This document shows, one piece after another, positions 14,991-23,281 of a DNA stretch of 64,000 nucleotides. This DNA comes from JAEELC01 sp963621965 (lineage in GTDB: Bacteria > Bacillota_I > Bacilli_A > Acholeplasmatales > Anaeroplasmataceae), in contig CAVFGN010000001.1 in assembly GCA_963621965.1 (NCBI GenBank), positions 62,001 to 126,000 on the forward strand. The letters run 5' to 3'. Both the position numbers and the translations under genes were made by a program. How positions within the stretch are numbered: position 1 is the stretch's first letter; the number at the start of each line of letters is the position of its first letter. The notes under the pieces were generated by a model. The model was not told where the DNA came from and ran no database searches. It worked only from the letters and a program-made list of their open reading frames with translations.

Positions 14991-16337
14991 ATGGTTAATG
15001 ATGCGATTTGTGCGATTGCGACACCATATGGTGTAGGTGCTATTTCAATAATTAGATGTTCAGGGTTTAATTCGATAAAATTAGTCAATGATATTTTTAA
15101 AGGTAAAGATTTAACGAAAGTAAAAGGTAATACTATTAATTATGGATACATTAAGGATGACGAAACCATAATTGATGAGGTTATGGTTTCGGTGTTTAAA
15201 GGACCTCACTCTTTTACAGGCGAGGATTCTTGCGAGGTTAACTGTCATGGTGGTATTTATAACACTAATAGAGTTTTAGAATGCTTACTTTCGCACGGCT
15301 TTAAAATGGCTGAACCAGGAGAGTTTAGCCGTCGTGCTTTCTTAAATGGTAGAATTGATTTAACCCAATCTGAAGCTATCATGGACATAATTAATTCAGA
15401 GTCTGAATTAGCCCTAAGAGCAAGCGTAAACTCTTTAAGAAAATCAACTAATAAGCTTGTAGTTAATATGCGTAGTCATTTAGTTGACTTAATATCTAAA
15501 ATTGAAGTTAATATTGATTATCCTGAATATGATGATGCGATTGTTATGACTGATGAAATCGCAATACCGATGTTAAAAGAGTTAATCAAGGAATGCGAAG
15601 ATGTTTTAGAAAACTCGAAAATAAGTCAAGTCGCGGTTAATGGTATTAAAACGGCTATTATTGGTAAACCTAATGTAGGTAAGTCATCGTTACTTAATAG
15701 ATTGTTAGCAGAAGAAAAAGCTATTGTAACAAATATAGCGGGTACTACAAGAGACACAATCGAGGGCAAACTTAATTTAGGCGGTGTTGTTTTAAAACTT
15801 ATTGATACAGCAGGAATTAGAGAAAGTGCTGATGTTGTTGAACAAATAGGTATTCAAAAGAGCAAAAAGGCACTTGACGAAGCGGAACTTGTTTTATTAC
15901 TTTTAAATCCTTCAAATGAATTAGATGATGTTGATAAACAATTACTTGATTTAACTAAAGATAAAAATAGAATTATAATTTATAATAAATCTGACTTAAA
16001 AAATGATTTTAAACCATTAGATAATTCTATATCAATTAGTGCATTAACAGGAGAAGGCATTGAGCTTCTTGAAAAGAAATTGATCGAGATTACAAAAATT
16101 AATGAATTTAATGTAAATGATTCAAACTACTTAACTAATACACGTCATATTGCTAAAATGCGCGAGACGCTTACTTCGCTTAAATCTGCACTTATGGGCG
16201 CAGAAAATCATATTGATATTGATATGATTGAATTAGATGTAAAACAAGCTTGGTATTCTCTTGGTGAAATAATTGGAGATACTAATAGTGATACATTAAT
16301 AACAGAATTATTCTCTAGATTTTGTTTAGGTAAATAG
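14991..16337 (+). CDS. mnmE: tRNA uridine-5-carboxymethylaminomethyl modification GTPase
   Basis: 448 aa. The N-terminal tetrahydrofolate-binding domain (MVNDAICAIATPYGVGAISIIR in two parts) is followed by helical segments, an inserted G domain and a C-terminal helix ending FCLGK, the catalytic Cys motif of MnmE. The G domain shows G1 GKPNVGKSS from residue 225, AGTTRDT, DTAG and NKSD. With MnmG it installs the (carboxymethyl)aminomethyl group on U34 of tRNAs reading split codon boxes, using methylene-tetrahydrofolate. A TATAAT at 14962-14967 and GTGAGG at 14979 lie upstream. It is a single-gene unit closed by a terminator that overlaps its stop. Confidence 0.96.
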   Translation: MVNDAICAIATPYGVGAISIIRCSGFNSIKLVNDIFKGKDLTKVKGNTINYGYIKDDETIIDEVMVSVFKGPHSFTGEDSCEVNCHGGIYNTNRVLECLLSHGFKMAEPGEFSRRAFLNGRIDLTQSEAIMDIINSESELALRASVNSLRKSTNKLVVNMRSHLVDLISKIEVNIDYPEYDDAIVMTDEIAIPMLKELIKECEDVLENSKISQVAVNGIKTAIIGKPNVGKSSLLNRLLAEEKAIVTNIAGTTRDTIEGKLNLGGVVLKLIDTAGIRESADVVEQIGIQKSKKALDEAELVLLLLNPSNELDDVDKQLLDLTKDKNRIIIYNKSDLKNDFKPLDNSISISALTGEGIELLEKKLIEITKINEFNVNDSNYLTNTRHIAKMRETLTSLKSALMGAENHIDIDMIELDVKQAWYSLGEIIGDTNSDTLITELFSRFCLGK

Positions 16338-16363
16338 AAGTCTTAAAAAGGGCTTCTTTTTTT
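16336..16363 (+). terminator. mnmE terminator
   Basis: AGAAGTC (16336-16342) pairs with GGCTTCT (16351-16357) with one G-U, followed by T residues. Confidence 0.75.
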
Positions 16364-16408
16364 ATGTTAGAAATGCATTAAAATGCAACAACACAAAAAA
16401 TAAAAAAA

Positions 16409-16435
16409 TTAGCACTTTAGTGTTGACAGTGCCAA
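16409..16435 (+). promoter_or_regulatory. CIRCE operator 1 (HrcA site)
   Basis: TTAGCACTT-N9-CAGTGCCAA. The consensus is TTAGCACTC-N9-GAGTGCTAA; the copy has substitutions at the inner base of each arm and one G-T. It overlaps the -35 box of the heat shock promoter. Confidence 0.8.
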
Positions 16436-16451
16436 AATAAAGTTGTAATAT
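16423..16451 (+). promoter_or_regulatory. Promoter of the small heat shock genes
   Basis: A perfect TTGACA (16423-16428), a 17-bp spacer and TAATAT (16446-16451). The -35 lies inside the first CIRCE and the start point falls just upstream of the second, so a repressor would block both binding and escape of polymerase. Confidence 0.85.
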
Positions 16452-16464
16452 ATAGGTGTAAAGA

Positions 16465-16491
16465 TTAGCACTCGATGAATTAGAGTGCCAA
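16465..16491 (+). promoter_or_regulatory. CIRCE operator 2 (HrcA site)
   Basis: TTAGCACTC-N9-GAGTGCCAA, one base off the consensus. It lies at about +8 to +34 of the transcript, 34 bp before the first start codon. Confidence 0.92.
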
Positions 16492-16524
16492 ATCCGACAA
16501 AAAGAAAAGGACATGGTGATTTAT

Positions 16525-16914
16525 ATGTATAATGAAATAAATGAATTATTTAATGAAATGACAAAGGCATTCGAAGGAATAAGTAAAAAAGTCAAGAATC
16601 CAATTTTACTTGATGTAATAAAGAATGAAGATTCTTATAGTGTACTTGCTTGCTTACCTGGCGTATCTAAAGAAGATGTTAAGTTAAGTGTTGAAAATTC
16701 AAATTTAACTATAAGTGTGGAACCTAAGAAGGATGAAGAAAATAATACTGAAAAGAAATTTGTTTTAAAAGAACGTATTGAAGGTTATTCAAGCCGCTCA
16801 ATATATTTAAAAGACATCGATGAATCAAGCATTAGTGCGAAGATGGAAGATGGTATCCTAAATATTAATGTTCCATTCAAAAAGAGAAACATAAGCAAAA
16901 TAACAATTGAATAG
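16525..16914 (+). CDS. Small heat shock protein, Hsp20 family (first copy)
   Basis: 129 aa from ATG 16525, chosen because GGTGA lies 5 nt upstream; the ATG at 16513 would sit directly on the AAAAGGA site. The alpha-crystallin domain spans about residues 25-120 and includes SVLACLPGVSKEDVKLSVE and the hallmark AKMEDGILNINVP. The C-terminus ends in an I-x-I motif (KITIE) used for oligomer assembly. It is an ATP-independent holdase for unfolding proteins. Controlled by two CIRCE sites, which is unusual for hsp20 genes compared with groE or hrcA-dnaK. The next gene is a second Hsp20. Confidence 0.92.
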   Translation: MYNEINELFNEMTKAFEGISKKVKNPILLDVIKNEDSYSVLACLPGVSKEDVKLSVENSNLTISVEPKKDEENNTEKKFVLKERIEGYSSRSIYLKDIDESSISAKMEDGILNINVPFKKRNISKITIE

Positions 16915-16937
16915 TTTAAAAGGAATGAGGCGATATT

Positions 16938-17312
16938 ATGTTATTTGGTGATGGATTAAATACAATTGGTGAATTTATTAACAATTTTAGTGATAGTTAC
17001 TTTATGGCAACTGATATTGAAGAAAACGATAAGGCATATTTATTAACTGTTGATATGCCAGGTGTAAAGAAAGAAGATATTTCAATTGAATTTGAAGGTG
17101 AAAAATTAACTTTATCAGTTAAAACTAATAAAGATGAAAAGAAAGTAAACTATATTAAGAGAGAAAATTTCTCTTCTGATTACAAGAGAACATACATTTT
17201 AGCTGATAGTGATCAAGAAAACATTAAGGCTAAACTCGATAATGGTGTGCTTATGGTTGTAGTTGGTAAGAAGGTTAAGGAAGAAACAAAAAACGTAATC
17301 AATATTGAGTAA
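16938..17312 (+). CDS. Small heat shock protein, Hsp20 family (second copy)
   Basis: 124 aa. The N-terminus MLFGDGLNTIGEFINNF is followed by the alpha-crystallin domain (YLLTVDMPGVKKEDISIEFEG, then IKAKLDNGVLMVVV) and a C-terminal V/I-x-I motif (NVINIE). GAGG lies upstream of the ATG, 23 nt after the first copy, with a shared terminator, so the two are one heat shock unit. The two proteins are only moderately similar, which suggests they form mixed or specialised oligomers. Confidence 0.92.
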   Translation: MLFGDGLNTIGEFINNFSDSYFMATDIEENDKAYLLTVDMPGVKKEDISIEFEGEKLTLSVKTNKDEKKVNYIKRENFSSDYKRTYILADSDQENIKAKLDNGVLMVVVGKKVKEETKNVINIE

Positions 17313-17330
17313 TTTGAGCATATTATAATT

Positions 17331-17357
17331 GGGGCATTTATTGCCCCTTTTCTTTTT
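17331..17357 (+). terminator. Terminator of the hsp20 pair
   Basis: GGGGCA (17331-17336), a 5-nt loop, TGCCCC (17342-17347) and a T-rich tail. Confidence 0.88.
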
Positions 17358-17388
17358 GCTTCAATAAGCACGCCTTTCTTTTTCTTTA

Positions 17389-17422
17389 ATATTCTCTTTT
17401 AAAAATCGATAAAAGAGAATAT
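17389..17422. promoter_or_regulatory. Palindrome overlapping the aminotransferase promoter
   Basis: ATATTCTCTTTT (17389-17400) and AAAAGAGAATAT (17411-17422) are perfect inverse copies around 10 nt; one more A-T pair extends each arm inward. The right arm overlaps a TATAAT (17420-17425). This is the geometry of a repressor operator. It is not followed by a T run, so it is not a terminator. Confidence 0.65.
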
Positions 17423-17448
17423 AATTGAGTTGTATTTTGGAGGCATTT

Positions 17449-18675
17449 ATGTCAATTCTATCTAACTATTCTAAAACAAAAGAAGCTAAAGGAAATGCTT
17501 TAGTTATCGGACAAGAAGCGAGAGCAGCTAAACAAAAAGACCATAGCGTTATAGATTCAACTATTGGTATGCTTTATGATGAAGACGGAAAATTTTTCGT
17601 TTTTAATACCGTTTCAAAAGCTGAACAAGATTTAAGTGGAGCACAAAAGTACTCATATGGCTCAACAATTGGTTCCCCTGCTTTTCATGATGCTGTATAC
17701 GCATGGGTATTTAGACAATATTTAAATGAATTTAAGGAAAATTCTAATCTAAGATGTGTAGCGACTCCTGGTGGAACAGGTGCACTTTCGTGTGTCATAG
17801 CTAACTATTTAAATAAAGGAAATCACCTTGTTTTGCCTAATTATATGTGGACTAATTATATTCAAATGGTTAAAGAGAGAGAATGTGATTATTTAACATA
17901 TGAATTATTTAATAAGGAAGGCGGATTTAATTTAGATAGTTTTGAACATGCATGTTTACAAGCAAAAAAGCAAGATGGACGTGTAGTTGTTCTAATTAAC
18001 GACCCGTGTGAAAATCCTACAGGATATACAATGAACTACTCTGAGTGGATTGGTGTGTATCAAATTATTGAAAATATATCACGTGATGGTACACCTGTTG
18101 TACTTGTATATGATATGGCTTATGTTGATTATGATAAGCGTGGCTTTGATCAAAGTAGAAATAATATGAGATTATTCCAAAAGTTTAACGAAAACGTTGT
18201 AACTGCTATGTGTTTCTCTGGTAGCAAAACTCTTGGTTTATATGGACTTCGTGTAGGTGCTTTGATTTGTGTTACTAAGACAAAAGAAGCAGCGGATGAA
18301 TTTGTTACTGCATGTGAATACACAGGTCGTGGTATATGGTCAGGTGTCTCAACACTAGGTCAAAGTGTTATCACTTTAGTTTTGAGCAAATATAAAGAAG
18401 AGTTTGCAAAAGAAATTGAGGTAGCAAGAAAATTATTAATTGATAGAGCTAACACCTTTATCTTTGAAAGTGAAAAAGTAGGGTTAAATCATTTACCTTA
18501 TGATTGTGGTTTCTTTGTAACAATACCTTGTCAAAATCCTAAAGAGAAGTTTGAGGAACTAAAGAAAAAAGGTTTGTATATCTTACCAATTCAAAATGCA
18601 GTTCGTCTAACACTATCTTCTATAACGCTTGAAGAGGTTGTTAGAGCAGTTCATATTTTAAAAGAAGTAATGTAG
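17449..18675 (+). CDS. PLP-dependent class I aminotransferase (aspartate/aromatic type)
   Basis: 408 aa from ATG 17449, 6 nt after TTTGGAGG; an upstream in-frame TTG at 17425 overlaps the -10 box and is rejected. Fold-type I motifs are ATPGGTGALS (cofactor phosphate region), NDPCENPTGYTMN (substrate carboxylate/PLP ring), VYDMAYVDYD (the Asp that pairs with the PLP nitrogen) and SGSKTLGLYGLRVG with the PLP lysine at about 260; the C-terminal arginine is in NAVRLTLSS. Aspartate or aromatic amino acids are the likely donors. It is a single gene with a palindromic operator candidate in its promoter and its own terminator. Family firm, substrate not determined. Confidence 0.88.
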   Translation: MSILSNYSKTKEAKGNALVIGQEARAAKQKDHSVIDSTIGMLYDEDGKFFVFNTVSKAEQDLSGAQKYSYGSTIGSPAFHDAVYAWVFRQYLNEFKENSNLRCVATPGGTGALSCVIANYLNKGNHLVLPNYMWTNYIQMVKERECDYLTYELFNKEGGFNLDSFEHACLQAKKQDGRVVVLINDPCENPTGYTMNYSEWIGVYQIIENISRDGTPVVLVYDMAYVDYDKRGFDQSRNNMRLFQKFNENVVTAMCFSGSKTLGLYGLRVGALICVTKTKEAADEFVTACEYTGRGIWSGVSTLGQSVITLVLSKYKEEFAKEIEVARKLLIDRANTFIFESEKVGLNHLPYDCGFFVTIPCQNPKEKFEELKKKGLYILPIQNAVRLTLSSITLEEVVRAVHILKEVM

Positions 18676-18681
18676 AAAACG

Positions 18682-18714
18682 TCTAAGATAGGAATATCTT
18701 AGATTTTTCTTTTT
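18682..18714 (+). terminator. Aminotransferase terminator
   Basis: TCTAAGATA (18682-18690), GGAA loop, TATCTTAGA (18695-18703) and a T-rich tail. Confidence 0.88.
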
Positions 18715-18801
18715 AACAAACTAATTAAATTAAATAACGCCTAAAACATTAGTATAAACTAACAATAAAGCGTATCGAAAACATTTTCAATTATTTTAAT
18801 A

Positions 18802-18830
18802 TTCTTAATTGTTATTAAGTATGATAAAAT
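18802..18830 (+). promoter_or_regulatory. Putative promoter of fhs
   Basis: TTCTTA (18802-18807), a 17-bp spacer and TAAAAT (18825-18830) preceded by TGA, an extended -10. The same TATGATAAAAT string occurs before the ecf operon at 54609. A cre-like box with a mutated centre lies upstream at 18776-18789. Confidence 0.45.
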
Positions 18831-18874
18831 AAACTTGTACAAACAAAACAAACAAATTTGAAAGGAATTACAAT

Positions 18875-20524
18875 ATGACAGATTTAGATATTGCGCAAAG
18901 CGTTAAACCAGTTAAGATAACAGAAGTAGCCTCAACTCTAGGTTTAAGTGAGGATGACTTAGAGTTATACGGAAATTATAAGGCCAAGATTGATTTAAAG
19001 TATTCAAAAAATCCACGCGGAAAATTAGTACTTGTAACTGCTATTAATCCTACAAGTGCAGGAGAAGGTAAATCAACAACTACAATTGGTTTAGCTGATG
19101 CGTTTCATCTTTTAAACAAAAAAGTTTGTGTTGCATTACGTGAACCAAGTTTCGGACCAGTTTTAGGTGTTAAAGGTGGAGCTTGTGGTGGCGGATATTC
19201 ACAAGTTATTCCTATGGAAGATATAAACCTTCATTTTACTGGCGATTTCCATGCAATTACAACAGCTAATAACACTATCAGTGCATTTTTAGATAATTCA
19301 ATTTATCAAGGAAATCCTTTAAGAATTGATCCTACTCGTGTTATTTGGCATAGATGTTTAGATATGAATGATAGAGCACTAAGAAATGTTATTGTTGGTC
19401 TTGGAGGCTCTACTAACGGAATTCCTAGAGAAGATCATTTCGATATTTCAGTTGCCTCAGAAATCATGGCTGCTTTATGCTTAGCTAGTGATTTTGAGGA
19501 TTTAAGAGTACGAATTAGTCGTATGATAGTAGCATACGATTATGACAAAAATCCTGTAACAGTTGAGGACTTAAAGGCTACAGGTTGTGTTCTAATGATT
19601 TTAAAAGATGCAATTAAACCTAACCTTGTACAAACTCTTGCACATACTCCTGCTATAATTCATGGTGGACCTTTTGCAAATATAGCACATGGATGTAATT
19701 CTGTTATTGCTACAAAAACAGCTTTAAGTTTGGCTGATATAGCAATTACGGAAGCAGGATTTGGTGCAGATTTAGGGGCTGAAAAGTTCTTTGATATTAA
19801 GTGTAGAGAAGCTAACCTAACTCCTAATGCAGTTGTCGTAGTAGCAACTATCCGCGCATTAAAGATGCATGGTGGTGTCCTAAAAGAAGATTTAGATAAG
19901 GAGAACGTTGAAGCACTTAAAGAAGGTATTAAAAATCTTGAGAAACATATTGAAAATATTAAACAATTTAATGTTCCTTATGTAATTGCAATAAATAAAT
20001 TTTTAAGCGATACAGATAGTGAAATAGAATGTTTACTATCATGGGCTAAAGAAAATGGACACGATATCTCATTATCTGACGTGTGGGCTAAAGGTGGTAA
20101 TGGTGCTATTGATTTGGCTAACAAAGTATTAGCTAAATTAGACGAAGAAAGTAAGTTCAATTATTTATATGATCTTGAACTTCCAATAAAGAAGAAAATC
20201 GAGATTATTTGCAAAAATATTTACGGTGCAAACAATGTAATTTATACTGAAAAGGCTCGTAACGAATTAGCTCGTATGAAACGTCTAAACTTAACTAATT
20301 TAGCTATATGTATGGCTAAAACACAATATTCATTATCGGATAATCCAAAATTATTAGGTCGTCCTAGTGATTTTGATATCACTATTAGAGAAATAAAACC
20401 AAGCGTTGGCGCTGGATTCTTAGTTGTCTTAACCGGAGATGTTATGACTATGCCAGGTTTACCAAAAGAACCAGCAGGATGCAAAATGGACGTAGAGAAT
20501 AATAAGATTGTTGGATTATTTTAA
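18875..20524 (+). CDS. fhs: Formate-tetrahydrofolate ligase
   Basis: 549 aa, close to the family's ~556. It begins with the usual SVKPVKITEVASTLGL segment. The ATP site is PTSAGEGKSTTT at about residues 59-70, followed by LREPSFGPVLGVKGGACGGGYSQVIPMEDINLHFTGD, here listed only by its parts, which is diagnostic, and EAGFGADLGAEKFFDIKCR. It activates formate with ATP to 10-formyl-tetrahydrofolate. GAAAGGA precedes the start. The folD gene two positions downstream supplies the next steps, so the unit links formate to the one-carbon pool. Confidence 0.97.
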   Translation: MTDLDIAQSVKPVKITEVASTLGLSEDDLELYGNYKAKIDLKYSKNPRGKLVLVTAINPTSAGEGKSTTTIGLADAFHLLNKKVCVALREPSFGPVLGVKGGACGGGYSQVIPMEDINLHFTGDFHAITTANNTISAFLDNSIYQGNPLRIDPTRVIWHRCLDMNDRALRNVIVGLGGSTNGIPREDHFDISVASEIMAALCLASDFEDLRVRISRMIVAYDYDKNPVTVEDLKATGCVLMILKDAIKPNLVQTLAHTPAIIHGGPFANIAHGCNSVIATKTALSLADIAITEAGFGADLGAEKFFDIKCREANLTPNAVVVVATIRALKMHGGVLKEDLDKENVEALKEGIKNLEKHIENIKQFNVPYVIAINKFLSDTDSEIECLLSWAKENGHDISLSDVWAKGGNGAIDLANKVLAKLDEESKFNYLYDLELPIKKKIEIICKNIYGANNVIYTEKARNELARMKRLNLTNLAICMAKTQYSLSDNPKLLGRPSDFDITIREIKPSVGAGFLVVLTGDVMTMPGLPKEPAGCKMDVENNKIVGLF

Positions 20525-20535
20525 GGAGAAACAAA

Positions 20536-22257
20536 ATGAACAAGAAATATGAAATCACAAAGAGAAGCATTATTTTTAATTTTAGTGCTGCTTACGCTAA
20601 AAATGAAGCTGAAGTTTTAAGTAGTGATGCATTTAAAGATGTGTTAACTAGATACATTAATCATCTTGAAGAAATTGAAAATTCAAATCTACTTAAAGTA
20701 ATTCACTTAGTTAGTGATCCTGTCAAGGTTTTAACTAATGTATTTAAATTACTTTTGAGTTTTGATATTGAAGAAATTCAAACAGTAAACAAAGAATTCG
20801 ATTTAATTCTTGAAAATAAAGATACATTATATGAACTAGTTGAAAACTTTTATGATTATTGGCGCCGTTTAGAACGTTACGCGGTTGTAAAGAGCCCTCA
20901 AGAACGTCATACAATTGAGTCTGTTAATTTTATTGCGGAAACTGAAACATTTAACCAACTAATTTTAAAAACATATAGAGCTATTGCTCAAAAACTTCAA
21001 GGCGTTGATTTCTATATTTATCGTCAACTTACTGCTGGTGTTAATGCAAGTTTATCAATCTGCACTAACAAGTGGGCAAGCGCGGATTCAATTTATTCTA
21101 AACTGAATAATATATCATTCATCAATCATGTTGTTATTAGACCTCCATTTATCTATTATTCAGATAAAAATACAAGAAAAGGAATATTCCCAATTGTAGA
21201 AACTAATCCAGTTAGTGAAATTAAGGATTTTGCGGAAAATGATTGGTTCTGCTATCCTACTATGGTTGGATCAAGTTTAACATATGTATACTTCCATAAA
21301 GATTATATGGATCATGGTATTGCATTATCTAACTTATTTGAATTCGTTCATATTGAAGATTGTATCTCAAAAAAACCTGATTTAATTGTATTCTTTGGCG
21401 CCAAAGTTAGTGGTGAGCCTAGATATCATTATGACAAAGAAAATGATATTTATGTAGGTCTTTGTCCTCATGGTAAAGAAATTGACTATTTTGGTTATAT
21501 GAAGAAGATGTTATTAACATGTCATAACACTAAAATGTTAAAAGAAGGATATTTACCAATACATGGTGCTGGTGTACTTATCAAACTTAAATCTGGTGTT
21601 GAGAAAATGCTTGTGCTTATGGGAGATAGTGGAGCTGGTAAGAGCGAAACATTAGAAGCACTTAAAGCTCATGCAGGAAACGATATTGTATCTACAAAGA
21701 CTGTATTTGATGATATGGGTACATTTAAGATTAAAGATGGAGAGGTTTATGCATACGGTACAGAAACAGGTGCTTTCGTTCGTCTTGATGATCTTGAAAA
21801 TGGTTATGCATATAAAGAAATGGATAGATCTATATTCATGAATCCTAATCAAACAAATGCACGTTTAGTTATGCCGGTTGCAACCTACGCAACAATTATG
21901 AAGGGCTATAAAGTTGATATGTTCTTCTATGCAAATAATTATAGCGAAGATGATGATATTCTAGTAAAATTTAATGATAAAGCTAAAGCTATTAGTGTGT
22001 TTAAAAAAGGTGCACGTGTAGCAAAAGGAACTACAAGCGAAAAGGGTCTTGTAGAATCATATTTTGCAAATCCATTCGGACCTACACAATGCCAAGATTT
22101 GTGTAATCCGCTACTTGAAAAGTATTTCGATACTTTATTCAAAAACGAAATACCTGTAGGTGAAATTCATACACGTCTAGCGGTAAGTGGTATGGAACAC
22201 AAAGGGCCTCAAGAGGTTGCAAAATTCTTATTTGAACTTGTTAAGAAGGAGAATTAG
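20536..22257 (+). CDS. PEPCK / HPr-kinase superfamily protein of unknown substrate
   Basis: 573 aa. Residues 1-190 are helical and match nothing I know. From about 340 there is a nucleotide-binding core: P-loop GDSGAGKSETLEALK at 363-377, which resembles both the HPr kinase motif (GxSGxGKSE) and the PEP carboxykinase kinase-1a motif; then a metal-site-like VFDDMG (about 393), and GARVAKGTTSEKGLVESYF followed by ANPFGP (about 492-517), which recalls the adenine-binding region of ATP-PEPCK. A canonical PEPCK is ~530 aa and has different active-site signatures (for example RKD...Y and GTDWGE), which I do not find. It may form oxaloacetate/PEP or be a protein or metabolite kinase. It lies 11 nt after fhs, with AAGGAG, and 35 nt before folD. 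Superfamily fairly sure, function open. Confidence 0.62.
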   Translation: MNKKYEITKRSIIFNFSAAYAKNEAEVLSSDAFKDVLTRYINHLEEIENSNLLKVIHLVSDPVKVLTNVFKLLLSFDIEEIQTVNKEFDLILENKDTLYELVENFYDYWRRLERYAVVKSPQERHTIESVNFIAETETFNQLILKTYRAIAQKLQGVDFYIYRQLTAGVNASLSICTNKWASADSIYSKLNNISFINHVVIRPPFIYYSDKNTRKGIFPIVETNPVSEIKDFAENDWFCYPTMVGSSLTYVYFHKDYMDHGIALSNLFEFVHIEDCISKKPDLIVFFGAKVSGEPRYHYDKENDIYVGLCPHGKEIDYFGYMKKMLLTCHNTKMLKEGYLPIHGAGVLIKLKSGVEKMLVLMGDSGAGKSETLEALKAHAGNDIVSTKTVFDDMGTFKIKDGEVYAYGTETGAFVRLDDLENGYAYKEMDRSIFMNPNQTNARLVMPVATYATIMKGYKVDMFFYANNYSEDDDILVKFNDKAKAISVFKKGARVAKGTTSEKGLVESYFANPFGPTQCQDLCNPLLEKYFDTLFKNEIPVGEIHTRLAVSGMEHKGPQEVAKFLFELVKKEN

Positions 22258-22277
22258 GGCTTAGTTTTGCTAAGCCC
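22257..22277 (+). repeat. Hairpin between the PEPCK-like gene and folD
   Basis: GGGCTTAG (22257-22264), 5-nt loop, CTAAGCCC (22270-22277). There is no T run, so it is more likely an RNA-stability or attenuation element than a terminator. It starts at the last base of the preceding stop codon. Confidence 0.6.
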
Positions 22278-22292
22278 TTAGTTATATGATAT

Positions 22293-23147
22293 ATGACAAA
22301 GATAATTAGTGGAAAAGAATTAGCTAGTGAGCTTAAGCAAAACATAAAAGACGAAATTTCTAAAATTAAAGAAGTCGGATCTCGACTTCCAAAACTTTCT
22401 GTTATTCTTGTAGGAGAAGACGCGGGTAGTGTAAGTTATGTTAAAGGTAAAGAAAAAGCTTGTTTAGAATGTGGCATTTTAAATGAGACTATAAAATTTG
22501 ACGAAAGTATCACCGAAGAGGAATTAATTTCTAAAATTAAAGAACTTAATAATGATAATACAGTTGATGGTATCCTTGTTCAATTACCATTACCAAAACA
22601 CATAAACGAGTCACATGTAATTGAAGCAGTCGATTACTCTAAAGACGTAGATGGTTTTAGTAATATAAATGTAGCTAATTTATATAAAGCTCATAAATGT
22701 ATTAAACCATGCACTCCAATGGGTATTATCAAACTTATTAAGAAAGCAAATATTAACCTAGATGGTGCAAATGCAGTTGTAATAGGTAGAAGTAATATAG
22801 TCGGTCAACCTGTAGCTAAACTTTTAACTCGTGAGAATGCGACTGTAACTATTTGTCACTCGCACACTAAAAATATTAAAAGTATCACAAAGCATGCTGA
22901 TATATTAGTAGTAGCTGTGGGCAAAGCTAAATATGTTAACAAATCATTTGTTAAACACGATGCATGCGTAATAGATGTAGGAGTTAATAGAGATCCTATT
23001 ACAAATAAATTATGTGGTGATTGCGATTTTGATTCTCTAAATGGTTATGTTAAAGTATTAACTAAAGTTCCTGGTGGTGTTGGCCCGATGACTATTGCTT
23101 GCTTAATGGAAAATACTTTAATTTGTTACAAATATCATAATAAGTAA
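22293..23147 (+). CDS. folD: Bifunctional methylenetetrahydrofolate dehydrogenase / cyclohydrolase
   Basis: 284 aa. The catalytic Lys region is SYVKGKEKACLECGI (Lys at about 53-56), followed by DGILVQLPLPKHI, the NADP-binding GRSNIVGQPVAKLL and the C-terminal PGGVGPMTIACLM. It interconverts methylene-, methenyl- and 10-formyl-tetrahydrofolate. The ATG at 22293 gives the standard N-terminus (MTKIISGKELA), but no ribosome binding site is visible in front of it; initiation may depend on coupling or on the hairpin just upstream. Confidence 0.96.
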   Translation: MTKIISGKELASELKQNIKDEISKIKEVGSRLPKLSVILVGEDAGSVSYVKGKEKACLECGILNETIKFDESITEEELISKIKELNNDNTVDGILVQLPLPKHINESHVIEAVDYSKDVDGFSNINVANLYKAHKCIKPCTPMGIIKLIKKANINLDGANAVVIGRSNIVGQPVAKLLTRENATVTICHSHTKNIKSITKHADILVVAVGKAKYVNKSFVKHDACVIDVGVNRDPITNKLCGDCDFDSLNGYVKVLTKVPGGVGPMTIACLMENTLICYKYHNK

Positions 23148-23148
23148 A

Positions 23149-23194
23149 AGCTATTAGACTAGTTTAAGGCTAGTTTAATGGCTTTTTCTTTTCT
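23149..23194 (+). terminator. Terminator of the fhs-folD unit
   Basis: A 14-nt arm, AGCTATTAGACTAG (23149-23162), pairs with CTAGTTTAATGGCT (23170-23183) with three G-U pairs, followed by TTTTTCTTTT. Confidence 0.85.
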
Positions 23195-23212
23195 TTACTT
23201 AGATAAGAAATA

Positions 23213-23254
23213 TTTTCGACAGTGTTCGACAACAATTTTTAATTTTGTCGAAAA
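23213..23254. promoter_or_regulatory. Three TCGACA boxes upstream of the pectin promoter
   Basis: TTTTCGACA (23213-23221) and GTTCGACAA (23224-23232) are direct copies 10 bp apart; TTGTCGAAAA (23245-23254) is an inverted copy 22 bp further (CG centres at 23217, 23227 and 23249). The helical phasing and the position, ending 28 bp before the -35, suggest a binding site for an activator of pectin genes. Confidence 0.6.
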
Positions 23255-23281
23255 AATACAAATAATATCAATTTTACTATC

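Noticed and set aside
18776..18789. cre site upstream of fhs (CGAAAACATTTTCA)
   Set aside because: Differs from the consensus at the first base and in the central CG, which is essential for CcpA binding; kept only as a weak resemblance.
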